A DNA stretch of 64,000 nt. Source: Sequoia sempervirens (lineage: Eukaryota; Streptophyta; Pinopsida; Cupressales; Cupressaceae). Location of the stretch: positions 696,058,197 to 696,122,196 of the forward strand of contig VDFB02270651.1 of NCBI GenBank assembly GCA_007258455.2, in the 5' to 3' direction. Within the stretch, counting starts at the first letter, position 1, and the number at the start of each line of letters is the position of its first letter. Both the position numbers and the translations under genes were made by a program. Positions 37,427-49,859 of the stretch are shown in pieces. Under the pieces are notes generated by a model. The model did not search any database. It was not told the origin of the DNA and worked only from the letters and a program-made list of their open reading frames with translations.

Positions 37427-37526
37427 NNNNNNNNNNNNNNNNNNNNNNNNNNNNNNNNNNNNNNNNNNNNNNNNNNNNNNNNNNNNNNNNNNNNNNNNNN
37501 NNNNNNNNNNNNNNNNNNNNNNNNNN
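37427..37526. other. Assembly gap (100 N)
   Basis: Exactly 100 unknown bases, the usual placeholder for a gap of unknown size, lying between telomere-like array and element E. The open frames that cross it are artefacts. Confidence 0.99.
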
Positions 37527-37749
37527 TAGGAAACACTACAGGTCTGACCTCAATAGGTAATGTGATCATCCATAGTGGTTTCGTATTAACAATGTTAAAG
37601 CCATGAATATGAACATCATTAAGTTGAATGAGCCTTTTTTCCTTGTCAATTTTGTCTTGGAGGTTAATGCTACAAACATTAATTTTTTCTCCATTATCTA
37701 TGAGAGTCTGTCTAACTATAGTTTCATTAATGATCACCTTTATCACCAA
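37527..37749 (-). pseudogene. Protease domain of element E (cut by gap)
   Basis: A minus-strand frame encodes TLIDNGEKINVCSINLQDKI, the active-site region of a retropepsin-like protease with DNG where most relatives have D[ST]G. A second conserved block, WMITLPIEV, follows. It matches the equivalents in B (11820-12000) and D (50850-51010). The C-terminal half, with the LGRPW hallmark, falls in the gap. Confidence 0.78.
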
Positions 37750-38199
37750 TGCTTCATTCTTGTTTTGAATCTCGAGTGAGGGTAATTCATGTTTAGGGAA
37801 TGTGATTTCTAACTATGTGACTTGCATGGGATGAAAGTGGGATGTTACATTATTCACTTTCATAGAAGCTTGGATATCCTCTTGCTTTATTTGTAATAGT
37901 TCTTGAAATAGTACTTGTATGTAGGTGATAGTTGAATAAGTTTCCATATGGATATATTAGTAGGGGTCTTCTTAAGATCTGCAACTATATTATGAAAAGG
38001 TGAATGAGGAGCACTAGGAAAAATATGTTGAAGAAATGGTGATTTTGTGGGAGAGATTTGTGGTCCCCTACATGTTTGAGAAATTGTGTTATATATTGGT
38101 TGCTACGAAACATTGTTAGATTACATCATAGATTTCAAGAAATCTCTTATTTTATTATGTGACTCGCTAATGGGAGGTTACATAGGAATCTCACTAATT

Positions 38200-38949
38200 A
38201 AAGGAGATAAAATTTGTATCAACATAGCCTTGAGAGTCTTGTCATTATTTGTATGATCTCTTAGTGAAGGGGATTATTGTCACTTCACCTAGGGAAGCCT
38301 CATTATATGTGTCAATGTTTATATTTACTTGCACCATGATACCCTCCCTATGAGGAGAGTTTTTAGGAGAACTAAAAACCAAATTTTCTTGACATTCAAA
38401 GGTTGGTTCTTCTAAAATGACTTCATTGCAAGTAGCGGAATGATCAATGGTTGAATTGTCTTACTCAATAAGGGTTTCCCTAGGTGAAGGGGGGCAGCTA
38501 AGACTCTCATGACCTTCATCAATCATGTTTTCTAACATCAAAGTGTTTTCTTCACAACTAGGAGAGATACTAGGAGAAGAAAAAATATTATTGTCAAGAT
38601 TACCTATGGTTGTGTTCTTTTGTTCATCAATGTCTTGTCCACTAAGAGAGTTAATAGGAGAGAAAAAACTAGGACTCTCAAAACTCTCATTGATTGTTTC
38701 TTCTAACACCAAAATATCCTCTTCAACAATAGGGGAGATATTAGGAGACGAACAAATATGATCATTAGAAATGTCCAAGGTTGTATTCTCTTTCACTAAA
38801 ACACTCTCATAGTCAGGGGATATGAACTGTTTCTTAGCATGCCTAGAAAGGTATGGTACTAAAATTGTTTGACTGAGAATGAAAAGTACTTCTAACCATC
38901 TTATGCAATTCTTTAGCAATGTAAACAATGTATATCCAAAGATGAACAA
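38200..38949 (-). pseudogene. Acidic Ser-Pro repeat (gag-like) region of element E
   Basis: The minus-strand frame 38949-38461 and its in-phase continuation to about 38290 encode three or four copies of an approximately 50-residue repeat: SSPNISP or SSPSISP, then EEDILVLE or EENTLMLE, then a short ESP/SP stretch. Element B encodes the same repeats (10668-11120). The first 35 residues of the open frame are unlike the repeats and may be non-coding. Function unknown. The position corresponds to gag, before the protease. Confidence 0.65.
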
Positions 38950-39619
38950 TACTTTTATCCAATGAATTCAAAACATTAAGAATGCAAACAGTGTATATCA
39001 CAAAATGAAAAGCACTTTATATCAAACTTATGCAAAGCTTTATGAATAGGAACATTGTGTACACAAAAGTGAAAAGTGATTTTATCCATACTATTAAAAG
39101 TTTCAAAAATGTGAGAATTTTCAGATCTAATGATGATTGTAATTGAAATGATTTCAAAAATGACTACCTTAAATTGATGTTTTTGACCTACATGCATAAA
39201 ACAAATGTTCCCAAAACTTTCTAGACTTATAGTATATGTTAGTAGGAGGCTTAGGAAGCACAAAAATGAGGTTTTTGATACTATAATAGGTAGTTTAAAA
39301 TTTGGATTAGGACTTATTCGCCCAAGGTGGCAAATGAGTCCCAGTTGGGGTTTTTTTTCCAAAAAAATCAAAAAAATTCAATTGATTTTGATGCTTTTTA
39401 TGTTGTATGATTTGTAACTTGAATGCAAATGTAGTTTTCAGATGCTTTTCAATGATTTGAGATGCAAAAATACAACCTATATGAACTTTCACTAATGCAA
39501 AAATTAGAAACCCTAGAATGCCAACTAACATATGCAAAATGCAAATGCAAATGTTAATGAAAGATAAATTCTAGGAGGGGATGCATGACTCAAATAAGAA
39601 AAGAAGGTATTCTAAATTA
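38950..39619 (-). other. Leader of element E
   Basis: Non-coding by appearance. A GGACTTATT / AATGAGTCC hairpin pair lies at 39308-39341. Confidence 0.55.
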
Positions 39620-39629
39620 GGGTCTACCA
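39620..39629 (-). other. Candidate primer-binding site of element E
   Basis: On the minus strand TGGTAGACCC lies three bases after the LTR end. It differs from TGGTGAACC of B, C and D at two positions. Confidence 0.6.
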
Positions 39630-39632
39630 AAA

Positions 39633-41527
39633 TGGAACATAATTTGTCTCCATTAGGGTTTATGACCTAGGGAAACAATCTTCCATACTTCACATTCAAG
39701 GATGACTCTAGAGATCCCAACCCAAGAGTGGAATAGAGGAAAGAGATCTAACAATAGGGTATCCTAGGGTATGATTTCAGATTACAAGATGGGTTCACCA
39801 CCAGGTTTAAATTTGAAAAAGATAATGACATGCAAGATGAAATGCAAAACCTAGTTTGATGCAAAATTGAACTAAATGACTTAAAAATGCAAGAAGAATA
39901 AACATAAAGCTATAAAACAAAATGTGTGCACTTGGAAACTTGCTAGAGATGCAATGGAGCTCTGAAATCCTAAAAAACCTAATTGTCTGGCCTAGTTCGA
40001 CTCATTCACCATTCTAGGTAAATCAATCCTAGATTTGGCTCTCTACATAGGATCAACTTTCAACCAAATGGGTATCCAAATTTGTAAATATCTCTAAAAA
40101 AATCCCAGTGTGGACTCATTCACTTTGGAAAATGATTCTAGCCTAGATTTTCTAGAAATCTTAAGTCTAGTCTATGCTCTCACTTCACTCAATCTATTTC
40201 TCTAGGTGTTTTGAATCCTAAACTCGATCTTGGGGTTGTAGATGACCTTTAGGTAATGACTCCTGAACTTTGTAAATTGGAAGAAACTCCTAACAATTCT
40301 TGAAACTAATCTTCAATGATCTCTAAGTCTTCAAAGCACCTAGATTTACACTGACACAAATAAAGAGAGAGCAAATGTTGATTGTTAGGGAATGGGGGTT
40401 TGCCTTGGTCGAACCCCATTTAGATAATTAAACCAAATGATGAAACAATGAAACAAGGACATGAAACATGAAACATAAGGTATGAAACATGAACAATGAT
40501 ACCTAGAATGGTGCTTTGTGAATGATGTCTTGTAAATTTGCAGCTTAACATGAAATTTCCATGAAGGATGTAGATTTTAATCTTTGACACTAGGAATGGA
40601 ATAATGCTTGACTATGGATCTTCAATTCTACAACACAACACTAGCTCAATAACATGCTTGATGCTCGATATGCTTGATATGATGATGGATCTTGAATTGA
40701 TGCATCAATTGATGAAGAAATCTTCCCTTGAATTCCATAGAAATGATCTTGTGGAGTCTTGAAAGGCCTAACCTTTGAGTGCTTGACTTGATAATATGAA
40801 TGCATGATGAAATAATGATTTGAGAGCTTGTTTATATAGGAAATCCACCTAATAACCTAAGTGTTTGATCCCAAAGGCTGACATAGGAGAAATTTGAATT
40901 GAAAACCCACTTTTCCCACTCAAATCCTTAAAAATAGGCCAAATGGGATTCATTCACCATCCTGGGAAAATGAGTTCCACTTGGATGGGACTCATTTACC
41001 CAAGGTGGTGAATGGGTCCCACAGGAGCTATTTATCATGTTAAAGTGTCGGGGAGTGATGAATTTAAGTTTTTATGTTGATCTTGTTGAGTGTTTGATCA
41101 AAATATGCCTTTGGATGCACAATGTGGGGTCATAGGGGCCTATTAAAAGGTCATAAATGCAAGGGGTCCAAAAATTCAATGTGAAAGTGTAAATAAGTAC
41201 ATTTTGCAACACTAAATTAAGGGAAAATTGAGTCTATTTACCTTAGAAGAGCCCTAAATCACATGTGGATGTGTAAAACACATTAAAACACTAGATTTGG
41301 TCCACTTAATTTACAATCCTCATAAATTTAATGTGAAGATATAAATAAGTACATTTTACAACATTAAATTAGGCTAGAGTTAGGTTTATTTAGCTTAAAC
41401 GGGCCCTATACCTAGTGTGGATGTTTAAAACGCATCACAGCACTAGATCAAGGCAATATCAAGTCCAATTTATCATTAATTATTCCCAAATCAAGCAAGG
41501 GAAAGGCTTACTTTTTCCATTGCTACA
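39633..41527 (-). repeat. 5' LTR of element E
   Basis: 1895-bp minus-strand LTR, TGTAGCAATGG to ATGTTCCA, same subfamily as the A LTR (433-2243). It holds hairpin pairs near 40000-40035, 40113-40145, 40948-40980 and 40986-41019. Confidence 0.88.
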
Positions 41528-41805
41528 CCATATACCCTCAACCCTATACTTAAGTCATAATCCATCAACCCTCAACCCTATACCTTAAACCCTAAACCCT
41601 ACACTCTCAACCCTTAACCCTATGCCTTATACCCTCAACCCATACCCTAAACCCTATACCCAATTTTCTTAACCCTAATTCATATAGCCTATACACTTAA
41701 CCTTATACCCTCATCTATAAAACCTCAACCCACAACCCTATACTAAATATTCTAAACCCTAATCTATATGCCCTATATACTTAACCCTATACCTTCAATC
41801 CTAAA
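41528..41805 (-). repeat. Telomere-like array, segment 5 (opposite orientation)
   Basis: CCCTAAACCCT, CCCTCAACCCTATA and similar units are the reverse complement of the arrays at 16-27 kb. It abuts the E LTR and ends in a CATA microsatellite. Confidence 0.9.
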
Positions 41806-41930
41806 CATACATACATACATACATGCATACATACATACAGACATACATACAAGCATACATTCACATATATCAACATACATGTATTAAAAAACACAAACAA
41901 ACATACATACATACATGCATATATATATAA
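41806..41930. repeat. CATA microsatellite
   Basis: Imperfect (CATA)n at 41806-41880 and 41900-41930, followed by a short (TA)n run at 41920-41930. Confidence 0.9.
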
Positions 41931-42269
41931 TTAGGTATTTTTTTAGTGGCTAATATTCACCAATTGGCTAATAGTTGAAATTTGGGAATCCAAAATTGGC
42001 TAATAGTTCAAGCTACAATGTGACTTGAATCACCACACTTTTACAAAATGTTATCATAGTCTTATTTAAATTGCTAAATAATTTATTTTATTAAAAAAAT
42101 TAACTCAAAAATTTGCTACAATATTTGATACATGATTAGATCAGATTCACCTAAATTTTATAAATTATAGTAGAAATCTATATTACTTCGCCAATATTAT
42201 ATCATAATTATTAGTTACTTTAGGACCATATTTCTAATATTTAGTTTCCACCATTTATTTATAATATAA
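41931..42269. other. AT-rich sequence, nothing recognised
   Basis: AT-rich single-copy-looking sequence. A tandem echo of GGCTAATAGTT with GGCTAATATT occurs at 41950-42010. No gene. Confidence 0.5.
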
Positions 42270-42500
42270 TATAATTTCCCTTGTTGTATTCCATGAGGTA
42301 AAATGTACCCACAATCTGTAATGCTCATTGGACCCACAATTTCTGGTCTCACGAGCATTATAGATTGTGGGTATATTATACCTTGTAGAGTACAATAAGG
42401 GTCATTAAACTAATGATCTAAAATAAATTTTGAGCCCCATGACGATTATAGATCGTGGGCACATTTTACCGTGCGAAATACAATGAGGGCCATTATATCA
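42270..42500. repeat. Foldback structure with three related arms
   Basis: The block 42275-42331 (with TACCCACAATCTGTAATGCTC) is an imperfect reverse complement of 42353-42412 (GAGCATTATAGATTGTGGGT), so together they can form a stem of about 55 bp with a loop of about 20. A third arm, 42440-42495 (GATTATAGATCGTGGGCAC), repeats the second arm directly. This resembles a foldback or MITE-type element. No target repeat was identified. Confidence 0.7.
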
Positions 42501-43105
42501 TATTCTAAAAGAATGGTGGAATATAAATATTATAGTCTACCCTTAAACCCATCAATAATTTCCACTCTCAATCCCATAACTTCTCATGAGAATCAGTTTT
42601 ATATTGGATGGATTTATCATCATAATTAATACATTTTCTTATTATTTTTCAAGATTCACCAAAATTTTCTACAAAATTTTAGTGATGTCAAAATATCACC
42701 AATATAATGAAAAATTGTTGGGCTACCAGCGATGCCTCCTACAAAATTCCCCTCTCCATGAAACCATTTTTTGGCTTCTACTTAGACTTGGTCATAGCAT
42801 GGGCACAATGGACGCTTTTCTTTGACCCTATTTGTTTTCTCTTCCTTTGTCATCCACTCAGATGATTTGTAGGGTGATTTTTAGGTGCCTCTTCTTGATG
42901 AATTGGAAGGCATGAATGGAAATTTAAAGCCACCCTCTGGTGAAAAGGTACAAGGTTTGGATTTTTCCAACACTATGAAGGGATCAAGCATGAAGGCTTG
43001 AGTTTAGTAGCATGGGTGTGCAAAAGAAAAGTGGGGGCTAGGGCATGGCTTAGCTAGCAGGGCTAGATCTCTTTCAACTAATGGTGATGTCGATGTTGTT
43101 AATAG

Positions 43106-44216
43106 CACCACAAAGATGTGGTTGCATTTCTTGGTCTGCACCTCCCCCTAACATTGGAAGTTTGTTTGGATAGTTCAATCCTAGATAGGGAAGGTTTTCT
43201 AGTCGATCATGCACTGATTTGTCATTTTATGAAGTCTTGGCCAAATCTTTGCAATCTACATGCTTTGGTCTCAAGAAATTGGAAGGAATATCTAGTAGGA
43301 GAAATCAACATTTACCCCTATGCAAATGGGTTTCTCATTTTATATTTCGATTCAAAAGAAGAAAAGGAATTGCTATTGGAAAATGGTCCATGGTTCTATC
43401 AAGAAGATTTTTTGTGCATGAAACCTTGGTTTCCTGATTTTAGTCTGCATACTAAAATTTTCACTACTGCATTTTTGTGGGTGTGACTTGAACCATATCT
43501 TCCCATTAAATTTTAGGAAATTGATTGCTTGAGGTCTATCAAAAATAGCCTTTGAAAACATCGTTGTTCTTATGAAGAAACCATCAATTATTAAAATTAC
43601 ACATGTGATCATATTTGCTTTGAATTGGATTTAGCCAATGACCTCCTTGCTGAGATTTTGTTGAAGGTGGGCAAAAAATGCAAGTGGCAACTGATTTATT
43701 ACAAAAAAATGTATTCAGGTGTAGAAAATGCTTCTCAATGGAACACATCTAATCCAAATGTCATGTGCAATAGTTTTTGGGGACCCCAATCTCGAGCAAG
43801 CCGACATGGTGGATTGGGGTCGAGAATCAACACTATATCATTCCACCTGTCCCTTCAAAGGACACCACACAACATTCGGTCTCTCTAAAGAAAAGCTCCT
43901 CCCCCCCCCTAGGAATCATACTTCTCTCTCACTTGAAAAGGATGCAACTTCTACTTTCCCCAAAGGTGGTGAAGCCTTCATAATCTTAGCCTCTCCTTCA
44001 CCTTCATTGAGTCATTCTAGTTCAAGGGGCGATGCTCTTTCTAAATCAAGTGATTTGGAGGGGAAGATCCTCCCAATAGTGCATGAAACTATAGATTCCT
44101 CTCAACGTGACAATGAATGGACCGAGGTTAAGATACAAAAACCTTTGACTGAGAAACATCATATGTTGCTTAGATCTACCACAAAAGGTGGAAATAGACA
44201 ATTTTCTATCTTGATG
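43106..44216 (+). pseudogene. LINE ORF1-type protein remnant (DUF4283)
   Basis: The phase from 43118 encodes a DUF4283-like region: INIYPYANGFLILYFDSKEE, then ENGPWFYQ, a W-rich strand and, after stops near 43485 and 43515, the conserved tail FELDLANDLLAEILLKVG (about 43619-43670). DUF4283 domains are found in ORF1 proteins of plant L1-type LINEs and related proteins, where they are linked to RNA binding. A frame change near 43730 leads into a Ser/Pro-rich tail ending NEWTEVKIQKPLTEKHH (44113-44160), a usual end of such proteins. No zinc knuckle survives. It is on the plus strand, opposite to the RT remnant at 45.2-47.7 kb, so it is a different insertion. Confidence 0.72.
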
Positions 44217-45239
44217 TGAATTGTAAATCTTTTTCAATGAATATAGAGAGATACCCTCTTTGGTAGAGATTTGCATAAAAGAAAAAAAAATCCAATAAAT
44301 TTAATATTTTTTTCAAAAAAAAGGAAACATTCACCAATAGAAATTAATATTTTTTTATAAGAAAATGAAAGATTCATGAGGATTTTATATACATTTATAT
44401 AAGCGTACACAAAACCATAAAGCAAGCAACAATGTGAGCACATTATAATACACTTTCTTTATGTGAAATACAAACATGCATACACAAAACACAAATTTAT
44501 ACATAGACAAAAACATAAAGTGAGGCATATTGCCAACGTTTTATAATGTGCTTCGCATTTTACCTTGCTTTGTGAACCCCTAAGCCTTTTGGCTTTAATT
44601 TGCTTTGGATTTCCAACTCAAAGGATTGGGGTGCCTTTACAATGTCCAAAAATGTGTTTTTGCATATTCTAACAAATTTCACATAATCTCATTTGTTCTA
44701 ACCATCACGTTTGCACATGTTTCAAGTTCAAGTAAAACAAACACTTGGGTAATGTTAAGCTTTGTCTTATCATTTTGATGATGTAATTTTTTTCACATTT
44801 TGACTATGTTAATAATTTCATCTTTAATTTCTTTTGTTTGTGTGTCTATGTTTTGTCAAAAACCAAAGTTTGGTACATTTTTTAATTTATCTTTTAATAG
44901 TTCATTGAAATTTCAAATAAATTACATTTTTATAAACTAGAATCCATTCTACACATATTAAAAAAAAACATTTTTGATTAGTTTTCAAAAATTATAGGGG
45001 TAGCATAGCCAAAATTTTTAGTTTTAAGGATGTTTCCACTTTCAAAATTAGTTAAAAATCATATATTCAATAAAAAATTATTAGAAAAATCAAGCATAAA
45101 CTACATGTTGTTAGCTAATTTCTCATTAAAGGGATTTAAAAAATACTAAAAATGTTAACCTTTTGAGGGAGCCACAACAAACATTATGTTATATTTTTTT
45201 GAAAAAAACAACAACAATTTTTGTGGCTTCCTTTTTTGA
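44217..45239. other. AT-rich sequence without recognised genes
   Basis: Long A/T tracts; no domain seen. TATTGCCAACGTTTTATAATGTGCTTCGCA at its centre (about 44530) echoes the palindrome cluster at 56259-56354, in pieces. Confidence 0.5.
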
Positions 45240-47744
45240 ACCATTTAATCTCTTCCATTTTCAAATAAAATTAGTAGTTTAGAAAGTAGATTAAGAGCAA
45301 TATGACCCTTGTTTTTGTTGAATCTTAAAATTTTGAGTTTAACTACCCTCAATTTCTCATCCAAGGTCAATATTTCTTTATTTTTTTCAAAAAAGTGGCC
45401 ACTTAAGATGCCTTTTTGGCCCCTCATATTTGGGCACTTACCCTTCACCACGCCTTCTTGAGTAGGGCTCCAAAAAAATAATTTATTATCTTTCTTATTA
45501 ATTTTATTGGATGATATAGAACCAAGGATAGGCAATGCAATATATTTCTAAGATGTCATCATTTGGAAATCCCAAGATGAGAAAAAATTGCTATTATCCT
45601 AAACCTATAGCTTAAGAGTCCTTTACTTGACCACTTCCGATAGTGGTAATTCTTTTTTTTTTATCACTTTTGGGATAGAGTTGAATTCCTTTATGAAATC
45701 CTCATATTTCTTTCCCACCAAATTTTCAATACCAACAATGATGGAGATACCAACCAAAGAGAAGATAAAAGAGAGGACTAGAATATTCTTGGCCAACTAT
45801 TAAATACTTGTATTAGAGAATTACCTAGAGGTGATTATGAAAATTGAGATTATCTTGTATCCATTTCCAACATATTTGTGCAAACTCACATTGAAGAAGG
45901 TGGTCAAGAGTTTCTTCACTTTTAACACAAGGGACATAGTTAAAAGAATCAACTATGCCCATTCTTCCTAATCTTTCACAAGATAGAATCTTATTATTGA
46001 CTGTCAATAAAAAAAATCACCTAATTTAGGTAATTTAACATTATTCTAGTAGAACACATATGACTAATTTACACTAATTATATTTTTAGATAAAACCAAT
46101 GAATGATAACCCTACTACACATTATACAAACTAGACTTTGATGGTGCCCAAGAAATTTTGTCTCCTTTATCTAAAAGATGAAAAATTCTTTGACATAAAA
46201 TTTACTTTAGTTCTTATTTTTGGTTCTGATGAATGTTATAATTTCTCATGTCCCTCCATTTAATATTAGAACTAAAATATTTCATAGATATCTCCAAATA
46301 GTCCTTAACTCGATGAACCTAGTTTTCTTTAAGAAACACCTTTGCATCCTAGAGGCCCTCAATTCTATCTAAGGGAGGATAGACATTCCATAATTCTTCC
46401 CAAAATAAAGCCTTCTCCCCACCATTTGTCACCTTGGTTAAATTTGGAATATTAACATTTATGCAATCTAATAGAAAATTCCACATTTAAGTACCTAAGT
46501 ATTTTGCTTGCATAATTTTGCACCATTTCACATTCGGTTTTCCATACATGCACCAAGCTAATTAGGCCCTTAATGCCAAGTTTCTTGCATCCAAATTCTA
46601 AAATCTTGCTCCAACCAACCGTTTATCTTTGCAAAGGTTTTCCCATGAAATAAGTGGGATTTTACCTTTTTTTCCATTTGTTTCATTATCTTTCAATATA
46701 AAAATTTGAATAACTTTTCAATATCATGTTGAACCATTTTTGGGAGTTTTAGGACTGACATAATGTAATTTTGGATGGCAACAAGAACCAAATTTATTTA
46801 TAAAGAATATACCTATTAGTGTGAGTCATTTCCCCCTCTAGGCTACTACCATGCTTTTCATAGTTGATATAATAGTTTCCTAGAAGGAATATTTGAGTGC
46901 ATTTGCAAAAAATAGAATCCCCAAATATTGATAAGGTAGACTTACCAATTTCAAACCCAAAATTGAAACAATTCTTGTAATAATAGTAGCAAAAGTTTTC
47001 TAAAAAAATATTTTAGCTTTCATAGGGTTAACCTTTTGACCTAAAATAGAAGAATAATATGTAATAACTTTATTGATTTATATTTTTTAGTAATGGAGGG
47101 TCTGCCAAAGAGAAGTGTGCCATCATTAAAGAGTGACTGATTCATTGAAATAGTCATCCTTGGGATGGTAATTCCTTTCCATTTTCCCAAAGAATGAACT
47201 GTGGATATATATCCACTTAAAGCCTCAACCATTAAAATAAATAGGAACGAGGATAAAGTATCCCCTCTTCTAACCCCTTGAGATGAACTAAAAAATATAG
47301 TATGACTCTCATTGAAAATTACAAAGAATTTCACACTAGTTAAACCTGAAAAGAAACCCATTTGCACCAATTTCTAGAGAAACCAAACTTTTTAGAACTT
47401 TCATTAAAATTCCCAATTTACCTTATTGTATGCTTTCAACATGTGCAATTTGATAATAATTATAAAAATATTTTCAATATGAATAGAATGTAACACTTCA
47501 TGAGCAATGATTGCTCCTTCCAAAGTCTCCTTGCCCAAAACAAAGCCCCTTGCTCATTTGAGACAATTCTGTGAATTAATTTAGCAAGCCTCAAAAAAAT
47601 AGCTTTCATGAAAATTTTATACAATGTGTTGGAAAGAGAAATGGGTCTAAAATCTACAAAAGAAGAGAGATTAGAAATTTTAGATATTAAATATAATAAG
47701 TTTGTATTGAAAGCTTTTATAATGGCATCATTTCTCCTTGTTTC
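45240..47744 (-). pseudogene. L1-type LINE reverse transcriptase remnant, interrupted by element D
   Basis: Read on the minus strand from 47744 downward: FRPISLSNTLYKI (about 47660-47620) and SNEQGALFWARR (about 47560), then SSSQGVRRGDTLSSFLFILM (47290-47230), then the catalytic region where the usual F/YADD box is NDGTLLFG, so the first aspartate is lost. The zinc-binding region that follows RT in plant LINEs is at 46007-45825 (CVKSEETLDHLLQCEF). The C-terminal region FNSWPRIF / IWWERNMRI follows to about 45700. A T-run at 45651-45663 may mark a poly(A) tail. The endonuclease end is missing because element D begins at 47745. Many stops and frameshifts are present. Confidence 0.8.
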
Positions 47745-49351
47745 TGCACCATAGAAAATTGGACCCTCTTGACAAAAGAGAAAATTTCATGTGTAATTTG
47801 ACCCACTTTTGAGTCCCTTTGCATCATTTATCCTCTAAAACAACATTTATAGGCCCCTAAGACCCACTATTTTTTATCTAGAGGCCCATTTTACCTGAGA
47901 AATCACCTAAAACTTGACAAACAACATTTAATTATCTCACACCCAAAAACCCACCTTCAAAAATTAGTAGTGGGACCCATTCGCCACCTTGGGCGAATTA
48001 GTCCCCTCTGGTGGGACCCATTCACCAAGGGTGGTGAATGAGTCCCTTTTGAGGGAAATTTCAATTTTGATTGGGAATTTGATTTTTACGTGAATTTCTA
48101 GTGAAAGCCTCTTAGGTCTAAATAATAGGAAAATAAGGTGTCGTTGCTTATAAATACTCATATAAGGTCATTTCACACATCCTTTTGTCATTTTTTAAGA
48201 GTAATTCCTAGAGTCAAGTCTTCCATAACAAGTCTCATTAGAAAAAGTTGAATTTTAGGAGAACAAACTAGGGTTTTTGCAAGTCTTGAAGCTCACTCCT
48301 CTTGTCAAGATTTCAACATTGCAAAGGGTTGATGATGGATTCCTATGGTGAATCATGAAAAAATATAGGGTGAAGAGGTGCAACTAGCTACCAAATCACA
48401 CCTACGGACTTGGTTTCATATTGATTCCATCTTCCATTTTCACTCTATCTTTATATTAAGGTTTACATTTTTTTTGCTTATCATTTTCATGTCATTTCAT
48501 TCCCATTCTTCATGTGTTGTAAGGTTTCTAGGGCTGAGATCTTGCATAATATAAATCATCTTTACATTTCTTATTCTAGAGCAATAGAATAAGACCTCTG
48601 TCATATTTCAGCTTTTCCTAGTCTTTAACACATCTAAGGCTAGGGTTTATGCAAATTTTTTTCCATTCAAGGTTTAATTACCCAATTAGGGGTTTAACCA
48701 AGGAAAACCCCCCATTAGACAAACAATTTTAAGTTGTTTTGCAGGAAGTTTCTAAGATCCCAAGTCAGGTTTCTGTCAAAAATTGTTGTGCAGGTGTCAA
48801 GGTACAGGATAGAACTTTGAAGTTGAAGAAATTTGAAAGTGGACTGATTCACCATGCATGGAAAATGAGTCCCTCTTGAGGTGCATATTTTAGTAAGATG
48901 CAGCTCTAGGTTCCCGATTGATAGAAAACAACTTATGTGCAGAAAAGCCCTGATCTGGGACTGATTCACCTAGGGTGGTGGATAAGTTCCAGTCAGCTCA
49001 AATTAATATTTCATCAATTTTCTAGATTGTTTTCTGTCCTTTTCTAGTTTCCTAGTGTGCACATTCTGAAAAAAAACCTTCTATTTAGTTTAATTTTCAT
49101 TTTTATTCATTCTTTCAAAAAATTTGAAAACAACACTCTGTTTTCAAACACAGCATAGACCTTAGCTTTGCATTCATAATCTATCATATAAATCACTTAC
49201 TTGGATTTAGTTCATTTCATTTAGCTTAGATAATATCACACATAACACAATTTGAATGAACCCTTTAGCATTTTTGGCCTAACTCTTTCCTTTTAGGTGA
49301 AAAACCCTAGAAGAGCTAAAGAGTGCATAGGAGCCAAAAATCTACAGTTCA
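47745..49351 (+). repeat. 5' LTR of element D
   Basis: 1607 bp from TGCACCATAG to TACAGTTCA, pairing with 54565-55944. Hairpins lie at 47972-48005, 48013-48045, 48841-48873 and 48958-48990. Confidence 0.9.
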
Positions 49352-49354
49352 TTT

Positions 49355-49363
49355 TGGTGAACC
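49355..49363 (+). other. Candidate primer-binding site of element D
   Basis: TGGTGAACC lies three bases (TTT) after the LTR, identical to B and C. Confidence 0.72.
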
Positions 49364-49859
49364 TAAATTTTAAACATAACATCATTCTGATTTACATTTT
49401 TCTTTACTTCTTAGGACTTACTTCATCATTTTGCATTTTTTTGCATCTTAAGGTTTCTTAAACATTGCATGAGAGAAAGCATTCTTTAGATTTCATTATT
49501 ACATTATATTTCATTCAATAATTCCCATGCTTTGCATTTGCATTTTGTATTTGCATCGTACATACTTGAAAATATCCAAAAAAGACAAAAAAATCAAAAA
49601 AAACTTTAAAAATTCATCTCTTGGGACTCATTTTCCACCTAGGGCGAATCAGTCACACCACAATTTATGCATCAACATTTCCATATTTCAATTTCCTGCA
49701 TTGCATCTTTTTTTTTTCTATAATTACCTTTCTATTATAGTTCAATTGTTTATGTTTTCTTAGTATAAATTTTACTTCTTTTCATAGCATTCATGAATAG
49801 TTTTAGATCTTTGAAAATTTCCTTTTCCATTTTCATTCTTAGTTCTTTTAGATCAGATT

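Larger units (their letters stand above)
37527..41527 (-). mobile_element. Tat-like element E, 5' part
   Basis: Minus-strand order: 5' LTR (41527 to 39633), primer site (39629-39620), leader, gag-like region (about 38950 to 38200), protease (37750 to 37527), then the gap. The 3' half is not in the sequence. Upstream of the LTR (41528 onward) the sequence is telomere-like array, ending TATGG on the element's strand, the same five bases that precede element B. Confidence 0.88.

Noticed and set aside
37382..37749. Open frames crossing the N gap
   Set aside because: Their middle is unknown bases. Only the minus-strand protease part right of the gap is supported.
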